This document shows positions 44,712-55,450 of a stretch of DNA of 64,000 nt, piece by piece. The stretch comes from Piliocolobus tephrosceles. Lineage: Eukaryota; Chordata; Mammalia; Primates; Cercopithecidae. Under the pieces are notes generated by a model that ran no database searches, was not told where the DNA came from, and saw only the letters and a program-made list of their open reading frames with translations. Where the stretch lies: the NCBI RefSeq assembly GCF_002776525.5, contig NC_045434.1:119944525-120008524 (forward strand). The letters run 5' to 3'. Position numbers and translations under genes: made by a program. Numbering within the stretch: position 1 is the stretch's first letter; each line of letters opens with the position of its first letter.

Positions 44712-45770
44712 AGCTAGTTAGCTATTGAGGAGTCTGGGAAGTGTCACCCCAAAATATGCTACTTTGGTACATTAGTTTAAGCTGAAGACAGTTGAAAAGC
44801 AGCAAATGCAGGATTAGGCTTTTTCTGACCCTCCTTAGCCTAAAGATAATACTCCAAGGAACTTGGTCATCAATCCCCTCCCCCAAGAGTTTTATTAACC
44901 AGGGAAGACCAACTCCTATTCCAGGAGAGGAGACTAGAAGTCGACACCACACTCAGATAAATGTCATTACAAACTATCATCTATTCTAATAAGGGCCCAT
45001 TCATCTTTCCCAGAAATTATTTACTCTCCCCTAGGTTGTCTACATTTTCTCTTCCTTCTCCCCTATGAAGAGCATATATAAGCTTTTAAATATCACTGTT
45101 GGTGTTGGTGGTGGTGGTTGGGTGGGGGGAGGTATTTACTTTTCATTCCTATAATATCCCATGCACATAACAAATTTGTATACCTTTTCTCTTGTAAATC
45201 TGCCTTTTATTTATTTCATAGATTTAGTTATCAAACCCTTAAAGGTAGAGAGAAAATTTTCCTTTGCCTATACTATAATTTTAAGCTGTTTTATTTTTGT
45301 TGATAAATCAAGCAAGTATCAAAAACAGAGGCAAAGAAATTAAAATTAACACTAAAAAGTTAAACATATTCTTTCCTCTGTTTTTTGTTTTTACTTCTAT
45401 GACTGACATGCAAAAAGCAATTTAGTTTTACTATGCATTCCTTCTCTTAAGTTAGATTTGTAGTTTTATGGTCTTAAACATCTAGGAGATAACATAAAGC
45501 TGTTTGACTAATGAATCCAGGTTAAAATAAAAGGATGTCTGCATTATACTTAATGCTGACAATTTTAAAAACATTTCTATTTTTATTTTGTCAACAACTT
45601 TAAAATTATTACCAGAGAGTTTCCCAGATCATGTGAACTTAAAAACATTTGGGTCATCTTCTATTTTTCTGAGAGGTTTGGGAATGCTTAACTTATATGA
45701 ATACTCATTTATTTCTAAGACAATTTGAATATATATTCTTTAAGGGATTTTATAATTTAGTTATAATTAC
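44712..45770. other. Unassigned sequence with a G/T-rich tract
   Basis: About 1 kb, mostly AT-rich, interrupted at 45099-45132 by GTTGGTGTTGGTGGTGGTGG and a following run of seven G. I recognise no element. Overlapping frames at 45118-45343 have no domain. Confidence 0.4.
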
Positions 45771-45868
45771 AGGCCAGTGCCTGTAATTCTGGGCAATTTG
45801 GGAAGCTGAAGTGGGAGGATCACTTGAGTTCAAGACCAGCCTAGGCAACAAAGTAAGACCCCCAATCT
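45771..45868 (+). mobile_element. Alu left-monomer fragment (FLAM-like)
   Basis: A single arm: GGCCAGTGCCTGTAATTCTG, GAAGCTGAAGTGGGAGGATC, AAGACCAGCCTAGGCAACAA, then an A/T-rich end. It lacks a right arm and part of the A-box region, so it is a free left monomer or a truncated Alu. Confidence 0.8.
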
Positions 45869-45924
45869 CTACAAAAAGTTTATTTAAAAAATAAAATTAA
45901 AGTTTAAAAAACTAAAATTTGAAA

Positions 45925-48900
45925 AAGACTTAGACAACCACCCAATAATAGTGAAGGACCTCAACATCACACTGATAGCATTAGACAGGTTATAGAAGCA
46001 TAAAACTAACAAAGATATTCTGGACTTAAACTCAACACTTAACCAACTGGACCTGTGAAACATCTACAGAACACTTCGCGCATCAGCCACAGGATATACA
46101 TTCTTCTCATCTGCACACCAAACATGATCCAAGATCAACCACATGCTGGGCTAGAAAGTAAATCTCAGTAAATTCAAAAAAATTTAAATCATATTATATT
46201 AGTTCATTTTCATGCTACTGATAAAGTCATGCTCAATACTGGGAAGAAAAAAAAGGTTTAATGGACTTACAGTTCCACGTGGCTAGGGAGGCCTCACAAT
46301 CACAGTGGAAGGCAAGGAGGAGCAAGTCATGTCTTACATGGATGGCAGCAGGCAAAGAGAGAGAGTTTCCCTTATGCAGGGAAACTCCCATTTTAAATTC
46401 ATCAGATCTCATGAGACTTATTCACTATCATGAGAATGGCACAGGAAAGACCCACCCCCATGATTCAATTACCTCTCAATGGGTTCCTCCTGTGAAATGT
46501 GGGAACTGTAGGAGTTACAATTCAAGATGATATTTGAGTGGCGCACAGCCAAACCATATCACATATCAACCTTACTCTCAGACCACAGTGGAATAAGAAT
46601 AGAAATCAATACCAAAAGATCTTCAAAAACTACACAATTACATGGAAATTAAACAACTTGCTTCTGAATGACTTTTAGGTACAAATACAATTAAGGCAAA
46701 AATAAAACATTCCTTGAAATAAATGAAAACAGATACACAGCATACCAAAATCTTTTGGAGATAGCAAAAGTAGTGCTAAGAGGAAAGTTTATAGTGCTAA
46801 AAGCCTACCTCAACAGTTAGGGAGATCTCAAATAAACAATCTAACATCACACCTAGAGGAACTAGAAAAACAGAACAAGCTAACCCCAAAGCCAACAGAA
46901 GAAAAGAAATAACTAAAATCAGAGTAGAACTAAATAAAACTGACACACAAAAAATTTATACAAAGTACCAAAAACCAAAAGTTGGTTTCATGAAATGATA
47001 AACAAGATCAATAGACCACTAGCTAGATTTTAAAAGAGAGAAGAGAATATCCAAATAAGCACAATCAGAAGCAACAAAGGTAACATTACAACTGATCCCA
47101 TAGAAACATAAAATATTCTCAGAAATGACTATGAACATCTCTATACACACAAACTAGAAAACCTACAGACATTGATACATTCCTGGAAATACACAACCTC
47201 CCAAGATTGGATTGGAAATAAGTTAAAACCCTGAACAGACCAATATCGACTTCCAAAATTAAACCACTAAGAAAAAATTTATCAACCAAAAAGTCTCCAA
47301 CCAGATGGTTTAACCCTGAATTCAGCCAGACATACAAAGAGCTGACACCAGTTCTACTAAAATGATTCCAAAAAATCAAAAAGGGACTCCTTCCTAACTC
47401 AGTCTACAAAACCAGTATAACCCTGATACCAAAAGCTTGCAAAATACAACAACAACAACAACAACAAAAACTACAGGCCAATAACCCGGATGAACATAGA
47501 CACAAAAAAATCCTTAACAAAATATTAGCAAACCAAATCCAGAACTACATAAAAAAATAAATTCACAAAAAAGTAGAAAAACATTAATTATTAATGATCA
47601 AATAAGCTTCATTCCTGTGAGTCAACGTTGGCTGAACATATGCAATAAATAAATGTGATTTACCACTTTCACAGAATGAAAAACAATAACCATATGATCA
47701 TCTCAATAGGTATGAGAAAAACCCCTGATAAACTTAACTTCCCTTCAGATAAAAGCCCTCAACAAACTAAGCTTCAAAGGATCATATCTCAAAATAATAA
47801 GAGTCATCTATGACAAATCCACAGCCAGCATCTTACTGAATGGGCAAAAACTGGAAGCATTCTCCTTGAGAACTGGAACAAGACAAGAATAGCCATTCTC
47901 ACCACTCCTATTCAAAATAGTCCTGAAGTCCTAGCCAGTGCATTGATTGAAGCAAGAGAAAGAAATAAAGGGGATTCAAATAGGAAAAGAAAAAGTCAAA
48001 TTATTTCTCTTTGTAGACAATATGATCCTATACCAAGAAAATCCTACAGACACTGCCAAACGACTTCCGGAACTGATAAACAACTTCAGTAAAGTTTCAC
48101 AATACAAAATCAGTGTACAAAAATCAGTAGTATTTCTAACCAAGAACATTCAAGCTGAGTGTAAAATCCAGAGTACAATCCCATTTACAATGATCCTCCC
48201 CACCCCCAGCCACACACAAATACCTAGGAATACATCTAACCAAGGAGGTGAAAGATCACTACGAAGACAACTACAGAACATGGCTGAAAGAAATAATAGA
48301 TGACAAAAACAAATGGAAAAACGTTCCAGGCTCATGGATTGAAAGAATGAACATCTTTAAAATGGCAGTGCTGCCGAAAGCAATCCATAGAGTCAGCACT
48401 ATCAATCTACCAACATCATTTCTCATAGAATTAGAAAAATCTATCCTAAAATTCATATGAAATAAAAAAGAACCCAAATAGTCCAAGAAATTCTAAGCAA
48501 AAAGAGCAAAGCCAGAGACTTCTCATTACCAAACCATACTATAAGTCTACAGTAACCAAAACAGTATGGCACTGGTACAAAAACAGACACATAGACCAAT
48601 GAATAAAATAAAGAACCCAGAAATAAAGCTGCACACCTACAGACATTTGATCTTTGACAAAATCAAAGAAATAAGCAATACGGAAAACACTCCCTGTTCA
48701 ATAAATGGTGTGTTATAGCTGGCTAGCGATACACAGAAGAGTGAAACTTGACCCCTATCTTTCACTATATACAATAATTAACTCAAGATGGAATAAAGAC
48801 TTAAATATAAGGCCTTAAATTATAAGATTCCTAGAAGAAAACCCAGAAAACACCATTTTGGACATCGGCCTTGGAAAAAATGTATGACTAAGTCCTCAAA

Positions 48901-49730
48901 ATCAATTGCAACAAAAACAAAAATTGACAAGTAGGACCTAAGTAAACTAAAGTGCTTCTGAACAGCAGAAGAAACTATCAGCAGAGTAAACAGACAACCT
49001 ACAAAATGGGAGAAAATATTTGCAAACTATGCATCTGACAAAAGTCTAATATCCAGAATGTATAAGGAAGTTAAACTATTGAACAAACAAAAAAAATCCC
49101 ATTAAAAATAAGCAAAAGATATGAACAGACACTTCTCAAAAGAAGATGCACAAGCAGCCAAAAAAAAAAAAAACATGAAAAAATGCTCAACATTTCTAAT
49201 CATCAGAGAAATGCAAATCAAAACCATGAGATGCCATCTTACACCAGTTAAAATGGCTATTACTAAAAAAGTCAATAAACAACAGATACTGCTGAGGCTG
49301 TGAAGAAAAGGGAAACATAAACTGTTGGTGTGAATGTAAATTAGTGCAGCCACTATAGAAAGCAGTTTGGAGATTCGTCAAAGAACTTAAAACAGAACTA
49401 CCATTTGACATAGTAATTCCATTACTAGGTATATATCTAAAAGAAAATAAATTATCTTAACAAAAAGATACATGCATTCCTACATTTATCACAGCACTAT
49501 TCACAATTGCAAAGACAAGAAATCAACCTAGATGCCTACCAGTGGTGAACTGGATAAATAAAATGTGGTATGTATATACCGTGGAATACTATGCAGCCTT
49601 AAAAAAGGAAAAAAAAATCATATGTTTTGCAGCAACATGGATGCAGCTGGAGGCCATTATCCTAAGCAAATTAATTCCAGAACATGAAATCAAAAAATAC
49701 ATGTTGTTACTTACAAGTGGGAGCTAAATA
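45925..49730 (+). pseudogene. L1 ORF2 remnant (endonuclease part, RT, C-terminal region)
   Basis: Several separate open stretches show ORF2 protein. The longest (47947-48303) holds the RT region IKGIQIGKEKVKLFLFVDN, in which the FADD-type active site has become FVDN, losing the second Asp. The 48248-48460 stretch, with WIERMNIFKMAVLPKAIHR, follows in another frame and corresponds to RT thumb/linker. The gene is broken by frameshifts, stops and an LTR, so it encodes no active enzyme. Confidence 0.88.
46195..46561 (-). mobile_element. THE1-type MaLR solo LTR inside the L1
   Basis: Reversed THE1 order on the plus strand: TATATTAGTTCATTTTCATG, CTCACAATCACAGTGGAAGG, CACCCCCATGATTCAATTAC and AACCATATCA. 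CATAT at 46190-46194 and 46562-46566 is a 5-bp target duplication, the size expected for ERVL-type elements. Younger than the L1. Confidence 0.92.
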
Positions 49731-49777
49731 TTGGATACTCTTGGACATAAAAATGGCAGCAAGAGACACTGGGGACT

Positions 49778-50062
49778 GCCGGGCGTGGTGGCTCAAGCCT
49801 GTAATCCCAGCACTTTGGGAGGCCCAGACGGGCGGATCACGAGGTCAGGAGATCCAGACCATCCTGGCTAACACGGTGAAACCCCATCTCTACTAAAAAA
49901 ATACAAAAAAATAGCTGGGCGAGGTGGCGGGCGCCTGTAGTCCCAGCTACACGGGAGGCTGAGGCAGGAGAATGGCGTAAACCTGGGAGGCGGAGCTTGC
50001 AGTGAGCTGAGATCCGGCCACTGCACTCCAGCCCAGGCGACAGAGCAAGACCCCATCTCAAA

Positions 50063-50087
<25 letters not shown>
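49778..50087 (+). mobile_element. Young full-length AluY, Old World monkey type
   Basis: It starts GCCGGGCGTGGTGGCTCAAG, then CACGAGGTCAGGAGATCCAG, GGGCGAGGTGGCGGGCG, ATGGCGTAAACC and GATCCGGCCA, and ends in a long A tail. AGAGACACTGGGGACT at 49762-49777 and 50088-50103 is an exact 16-bp duplication. The high retained CpG content and clean ends make it one of the youngest elements in the window. Confidence 0.97.
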
Positions 50088-50093
<6 letters not shown>

Positions 50094-50270
50094 ACTGGGG
50101 ACTACCAGAAGCAGGAGGAAGAGTAGAGGGTAAGGACTGGAAAACTAACTGTTGGGTACCATGCTCACTACCTGGGCAATGGGATCATTTGCATGCCAAA
50201 CCTCAGCATCATGCACATATACTCCCTGAATCTAAAATCAATGTTGAAAGTAAAAAAAAAAAAAAAAAAT

Positions 50271-50466
50271 TAAAATTAGCCAGGTGTGGTGGCATGTACC
50301 TGTAGTTCCAGTTCAGTTACCCAAGAGGCTGAGGTGGGAGGATCACTTGAGTCTAGGAGGTGGAGGCTGCAGTGAGCCCTGATTATACCACTGAATTGCA
50401 GCCTGGATGACAGAGTGAGAGCTTGAGTGACAGAGCAAGACCCTATCTCAGAAAAAAAAAAAAAAA
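50271..50466 (+). mobile_element. Alu right-part fragment on the L1 tail
   Basis: It begins at TTAAAATTAGCCAGGTGTGG, directly after the L1 A tail, and runs to a second A tail. The end contains a local duplication, GACAGAGTGAGAGCTTGAGT followed by GACAGAGCAAGACC. It is 5'-truncated and probably inserted into the L1 poly-A. Confidence 0.92.
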
Positions 50467-51009
50467 GAAAATATAAAAAAAAAATCCAAACTTAAAAGCT
50501 TGTTAATACAGAATTGGATAAAGGACAGTCTGTAGAAATTAAAAGTAATTTTCAGTTATAAAATTAAAAGGAGATCTGTTTGACCTAAGGGAGAGTCCAA
50601 TTTTATAAACAAACACTTATCTATTATTATTTTATAGTCTTCAAGATAAGATGGTAATCAAGTGAAAGAGCAGATTCAGAGAAGACAGAGGAGGATACAA
50701 AAGAAAGATATCTGAGAAACCTCTGTATGTTAATAAAATATATATACCATTGTTACCGAGGTATTTGGGATCCTTCTTTCAATGCACCCCATTTACGAGA
50801 ATTTTGTTTAGGTTAAAACTTCCCTATTGTAGCTACCACTATCCTACGATTCCCTGTTTCTCTATAAAAGCACAGATTCTGAGATGGAGTCCCAGACTCT
50901 TTGGATTTACCTGAATTCATTATTTTCTGTCTTCCTGAAACCTTTCCTACTTATGATCCTTAACTAAAGCTAGCTCAGGTTCCGTCTAACCCAGTCAGGT
51001 ATCTGTAGC
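50467..51009. other. Unassigned sequence, partly LTR-like
   Basis: The part 50740-50990 contains a TATAAAA box (50872-50878) and pyrimidine-rich ends as in an LTR, but I cannot assign it. The rest is AT-rich and without features. Confidence 0.35.
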
Positions 51010-51310
51010 CTCCTTACAGGACCCAGTCTAGTTTCTGTCATGTCTTCCAATCCCAGTCTGGATCAAAAATGCTCAAATAAATTCACAGAACTTGACACAA
51101 ATTGTGGAGTTCATATATGAGAAGGACTTAACGGTGATGACTGCCAAATGTACAGCAAAAAAAAATCTCCTTACAAGACCCAGTCTAGTTTCTGTCATGG
51201 CTTCCAATCCCAGTCTGCATCAATAATGCTCAAATAAATTCACAGAATTTGACACAAATTGTAGAGTTCATATATGAGAAGAACGTAACAGTGTACAACA
51301 CCAAATGTAC
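51010..51310. repeat. 157-bp tandem duplication, diverged
   Basis: The unit from CTCCTTACAGGACCCAGTCT (51010) recurs from CTCCTTACAAGACCCAGTCT (51167). Matching blocks include TTCCAATCCCAGTCTG, GCTCAAATAAATTCACAGAA and GTTCATATATGAGAAG. The copies differ at perhaps one base in fifteen, so the duplication is old. It is not part of a repeat family that I know. Confidence 0.95.
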
Positions 51311-51329
51311 AACAACAAGAAAAAACTCA

Positions 51330-51364
51330 GTATCCCACTGAGTACAAGGGGCTCAGTGGGATAC
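51330..51364. repeat. Perfect 13-bp inverted repeat with 9-base loop
   Basis: GTATCCCACTGAG (51330-51342) and CTCAGTGGGATAC (51352-51364) are exact reverse complements around TACAAGGGG. It could form a hairpin in RNA or DNA. No T-run follows, and no function is implied. Confidence 0.97.
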
Positions 51365-51415
51365 GTACACCTGTTTACTCCTTGCTCCCAGAGGTCATCA
51401 TGGGGTGAGGGGGTG

Positions 51416-52222
51416 GGGGATCTCCTTCAGACCCTACTCTGAGAAAAGAAAAATTTAGACAGGGTAATTTAATAGGGTTTATTTGAGCAAAGAATGATTT
51501 ACAAATTGGGCAACTCTCAGACCCGGAGGAGGTTCAGAGAGCTACCCTCTGGAACATGGGCAGTGAGTACTTATAAATAGGAAATGGCTGGCTGGGCGCA
51601 GTGGCTCACACCTATAATCCCAGCACTTTGGAAGGCTGAGACAGGCCAGGACAACATAGCAAAACTGCATCTCTACTACAAATACAAAAAACTGCGTCTC
51701 TACTAGAAATACAAAAAAAAAAAAAAAAAATTAGCCTGGCATGGTGGCCTGTGTCTGTAATCCCAGCTACTCAGGAGGCTGAGGCACAAGAATAGTTTGA
51801 ACCCAGGAGGCAGAGGTTGCAGTGAACTAAGATTGCACCACTGCACTCCAGCCTGAGTGGCAGAGCAAGACTCTGTCTCAAAAAATAAAAATAAAAAAAT
51901 AGGAAATGGCTGAAAAAAGCAGAAATAAGGAACAAAAAGTGAACTAATAATTTCAAAGTTACTTTCCTTTTATGGTTAAAGCAGAGGAGACTTTCTTCTC
52001 ATGCCATCTCAGGTTGACTGGGCCCCTTCTGATGAGTTGCTATGAACTTTCTTTCTTTTCTGGAGGTGGGGAGGAGCTGAGAAGGGATAACTGTCTCATT
52101 TTAAAGTACAGTTTGCTACACGGCACTTTGCATGAGTGATTCCATTCAGGTTTACCCTGTCTATTGGGGTCTAGTGCAGGAACTTAGTCCAAAACAATAA
52201 CCTCCCCAAAATTTTATTTAAC
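51416..52222 (-). mobile_element. ERV-type LTR, split by an Alu
   Basis: On the minus strand it opens TGTTAAATAAAATTTTGGGG and runs to the AAATAAACCCTATTAAATTA polyadenylation block and a T/C-rich end near 51420. The Alu at 51591-51896 sits inside it. Without the Alu it is about 490 bp. A shorter relative is at 39880-40009. I cannot name the family safely. A class I ERV is likely. Confidence 0.7.
51591..51896 (+). mobile_element. Alu SINE with internal rearrangement, inside the LTR
   Basis: AAATAGGAAATGGCTG at 51575-51590 and 51897-51912 is an exact 16-bp target duplication. The left arm has lost the segment after GGCTGAGACAG, and a 29-bp unit (ACTGCATCTCTACTACAAAT, then ACTGCGTCTCTACTAGAAAT) is duplicated at the linker. 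Confidence 0.95.
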
Positions 52223-52677
52223 ATTACTGAACAGCTTTCTAATTATTCGTTTGACTACTGGGTATATTGATTCCAGGCATGAGAAGAGTTTTCTGAATTG
52301 CAAGCACCACCATCCTAGTCTAGAAAATAACATCTCATTGTATATTCACAAATTGTAAGTCTGGGTTATCTACTTCAGTCTCTTTTGAGTTTAATTAATA
52401 TTAGCTTTCCCAAGTTCAGCGAACATTGAATACTGAATGATTCAGAAGTGGCCTGAACCACAGTAAATCCACCAGTAGATTAGGTCTTTTGGTAGTCATC
52501 TTGTCTCCTCTTGGTAAAATCCTATCCTTCTCTTACTGCCCCTATGCCTTACCCCTTTTCTATTTATAATGGTTGTCAATGTTGATTAAATATAGTGTTT
52601 AATTTCCATTTGAAGATTAAAAATTCTCAACTGAAAACAATGCTCTCCTATTTTTCGGTTATCTTGGCATGGGGAGG
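52223..52677. other. Unassigned sequence
   Basis: About 450 AT-rich bases after the LTR. No feature supported. Confidence 0.4.
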
Positions 52678-52910
52678 GGGCAATAATTCTCAAAGCAAAA
52701 TATCTCAAATAAATTAAAATGTAATATATTTTAAAGCCAAGAAGGTAAGAGATATGTCATAAAATGAACAACATAGGAGAAAATTCCAATTATCTCAGAG
52801 CTGTAGGCAATAATCCTCAAAGCAAAATTAAGTGTAAACATTTTTAAAATAAAAAAGTAAAAGATATGGCCCAAAGTGAATTATATAGGAAACAGTATTT
52901 TCCACAAGAG
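52678..52910. repeat. Degenerate direct duplication, about 128-bp period
   Basis: GCAATAATTCTCAAAGCAAA near 52680 and GCAATAATCCTCAAAGCAAA near 52808 start parallel stretches with AAGAGATATG/AAAAGATATG and ATAGGAGAAA/ATAGGAAACA. The copies are strongly diverged but keep their order, which suggests an old tandem duplication in host sequence. Confidence 0.75.
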
Positions 52911-53333
52911 TTATTATGAAACAGATATAAAGACTTCCTTGGTATTGTGCTGGCCTATTGGAAATTTACTAAATTTAAGATAAATGGCCTTGAAAATTGA
53001 ACCAGATGGAATCCAGCTTAGTGGACTATTCAAGATAGAGAACTATATCACAGGTCCTTCGGAAAATAATGGAATTCAAGTGCAGCCCTAATCCAATAAG
53101 AATTTTTGAGAGTCAATATCAGCTACTTAATAGTGATAGCAGCAAAGCCATTACTCTTGACTCTACTTTCATTACTCAAAAGTATTGCTTTGCTATTAAA
53201 CTATAGCTTTAGGGGATATTTAGACCTTTTACCCCTAAGCATCTCTCATAATTTATTCCATCTGGAAGATTTGCATCAAGCATAATTTAAAATCTGCAGG
53301 CTCTATTCTCTCCTGGTGCAGAAGCATAACTCC

Positions 53334-53347
53334 CATTAGCGCTAATG
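53334..53347. promoter_or_regulatory. Perfect 14-bp palindrome with two TAAT cores
   Basis: CATTAGCGCTAATG equals its own reverse complement. It contains two inverted ATTA/TAAT homeodomain cores and a central CpG-containing GCGC. Paired homeodomain dimers prefer such inverted TAAT sites, with variable spacers. Function is inference only. Confidence 0.35.
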
Positions 53348-54526
53348 AAAGCTATCTGTACATCTCAAGCAGTGTACCTCTTGTAAGTGTTTAAGAACAA
53401 AAATATTTTATGCCCTGTGAGAAAAGCAGCATTAGAGAGAATGTGTACAATTCAACACAGTTAAAATGCAAAGTGTGAACTGTATTCCAAATGACAGTAT
53501 TTCTTAAAAAGTATGTCAAAGTTTCCATCAAAAAAGAGCAGAGCTCTCATACACCCACTGGAAAAAAAGAATTTCCAATTTTGAACATATACAAAGGACA
53601 AGAAATACCTCTATTTTCGAAAAGAAATTTGAAAGCCTGTGATTGTTATCTTGCTTTTTTTTGTGAGGGGAGAGGGGAGTATTTATGTTTTAAGTGTATT
53701 TGTATACTACTTTATAGATAGTGTATCTCTTTTGCCTATATTCAGAAACTCATCAAGTCTTATGTAAGCTCTATACCTCCTTTAGTTTATTAGAAGTTTG
53801 GATTTGTGTGTGTGTGTAAAATCATCACTGAAAGCCAGTCATTGTCCATCTCATTTGCACTTAACTGCTACTTTTATTTGTGTGTTCCTGGACAGTGTGC
53901 TGCTGGGTTTCTCCACAGAATATCCCCAAATCAAACTCCCAGCAGTCTGCAGCCATTCTTCTAATGGCATCACTTTGAAAACTCCTTCTGCACATTCTTC
54001 TGTCCAGTTTGTGAGTCTGTTTAGAATATCAAAACCCCTGGATTGCTGTAAGAATAAATCTGTTCAGTCTCCCATCCCCTTCCCTTAATGAAACAAAGGA
54101 GCTATTTAATGTTTTCGTGAAAACACAGAAATAATCCTGAGGAAGATTAAAGGATTTCACCATATTTTGGAATCAAAGGGTTGTTCCAAAAACTGGGATA
54201 GTTTCCAAGTTTTGATGTGGGGGAAAATTTGGTTATCACAACATTATCACTAAGGCTGTATGCTACACAAAACATTGATATAAAGCAACATCACTGCTGA
54301 TTAAACACTATTAGCATATTCAGTTGGAAACACAAATGTAAACACAGATTTTTCAATGTTTGCATCAAGTACAATATTCATCTTTGCAAAGGGAATGAGT
54401 AAATAGAGACTCAAAGACAGCAGAAAAGATAGTATGCGCATCGAAAAAATGTGTAAACGAATGTTTGAAGTGGCTTAGGTCTTATTTATCTTTAAAATAA
54501 ACAACTAGTTAAGTCCTCTTGCTTCA

Positions 54527-54548
54527 TTTTGTTTTGTTTTGTTTTGTT
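54527..54548. repeat. (GTTTT)n simple repeat
   Basis: About four GTTTT units. Not linked to an Alu body. Confidence 0.9.
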
Positions 54549-54630
54549 AACAGCTTGTAGCTATTATGCGCTTGTGATCTTGCCAAATGGAATGTGACTG
54601 GGAGCATATATTTAATAAAAATGAATGTGA

Positions 54631-54660
54631 GCACACACACAAACATACACACACACACAC
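54631..54660. repeat. (AC)n microsatellite, interrupted
   Basis: AC units interrupted by AAACATAC. Short. Confidence 0.93.
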
Positions 54661-55157
54661 AAAATATTGAAGCAACGCCACGGTTTACTTTTAAAATGAC
54701 AAGAATCAAGGCGCTCTGGGAATTGAGGCAGCTCTCTATTTTAACTCTCCACATTATGTTCAGGCACTTGGAATCTGAGTACATTTCAGCAAAGGAAAAT
54801 AAGGTTGCCTTATGTGAGAACTGACAAGCAGGCCAAAGCAGTTACTTTTGTTTGTCCAGAAGTATCTTCCTTGTCTTTTTCCCAGCTTTTAATTTCATAC
54901 ATTTTCAGGATGCCAGAAATTCAAGTAAGTTATGTTTAATTGGTCTTCCCTGTACTGACCCTACCAAGCTCAGAATCCATTTATAATTCACTTCTGCAAC
55001 CACTCAGATCCTGCTACAGATATTCTGTGCCTATAGCTTCATCTTAATCTTCCCTCCCCTACATTTCTAATTTGTTTACTATAATTTCATTATATTTATT
55101 GCTGTAAGGCACCTCACATTTTTTTGAAGTAAGATTGACTATAAATAAATAAATTTC

Positions 55158-55450
55158 AGCCAAGCTCCATGACTCACACCTGTAATCCCAGCACTTTGGG
55201 AGGCCAAGGCGGGTGGATCACTTGAGGTCAGGAGTTTGAGATCAGCCTGGCCAAGATGGTGAAACCCCATCTCTACTAAAAATACAAAAAGTAGCTAGGT
55301 GGGTGGTGCACACCTGTAATCCCAGCTACTTGGGAGGCTGAGGCAGGAGAATCACTTGAACCTGGGAGGCAGAGGTTGCAGATTTCTCCACTGTACTTCA
55401 GCCTGGGAAGCAGAGTGAGACTCCATCTCAAATAAATAAATAAATAAATT
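55158..55450 (+). mobile_element. Alu SINE (AluS-like) with (AAAT)n tail
   Basis: It starts AGCCAAGCTCCATGACTCAC and has GAGGTCAGGAGTTTGAGATC and GGAGGCAGAGGTTGCAG. A small deletion follows that block, before ATTTCTCCACTGTACTTCAG. The tail has become (AAAT)n. ATAAATAAATAAATTTC occurs on both sides as target duplication. Confidence 0.95.

Larger units (their letters stand above)
45925..50270 (+). mobile_element. 5'-truncated L1 (L1PB/L1MA grade), interrupted twice
   Basis: It starts inside the ORF2 endonuclease region (CACCCAATAATAGTGAAGGA) and runs to the L1 3' end and an 18-A tail at 50253-50270. A THE1-type LTR (46195-46561) and a young AluY (49778-50087) lie within it. Parts of the 3' UTR flank the AluY. 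The length without insertions is about 3.65 kb. Confidence 0.9.
52911..55157. other. Unassigned, largely non-repetitive block
   Basis: The longest stretch in the right half without an interspersed repeat that I recognise. It contains a short TG tract (53804-53817), a GTTTT repeat (54527-54548), a CA tract (54631-54660) and the palindrome at 53334. Frames at 53491-53721 (76 codons) and 53798-54088 (96 codons) have no known domain. Lack of repeats over 2 kb can mark constrained regulatory sequence, which only alignment could show. Confidence 0.4.

Noticed and set aside
49837..50095. Two overlapping minus-strand frames of about 75 codons
   Set aside because: Both are antisense Alu translations (the AluY at 49778-50087).
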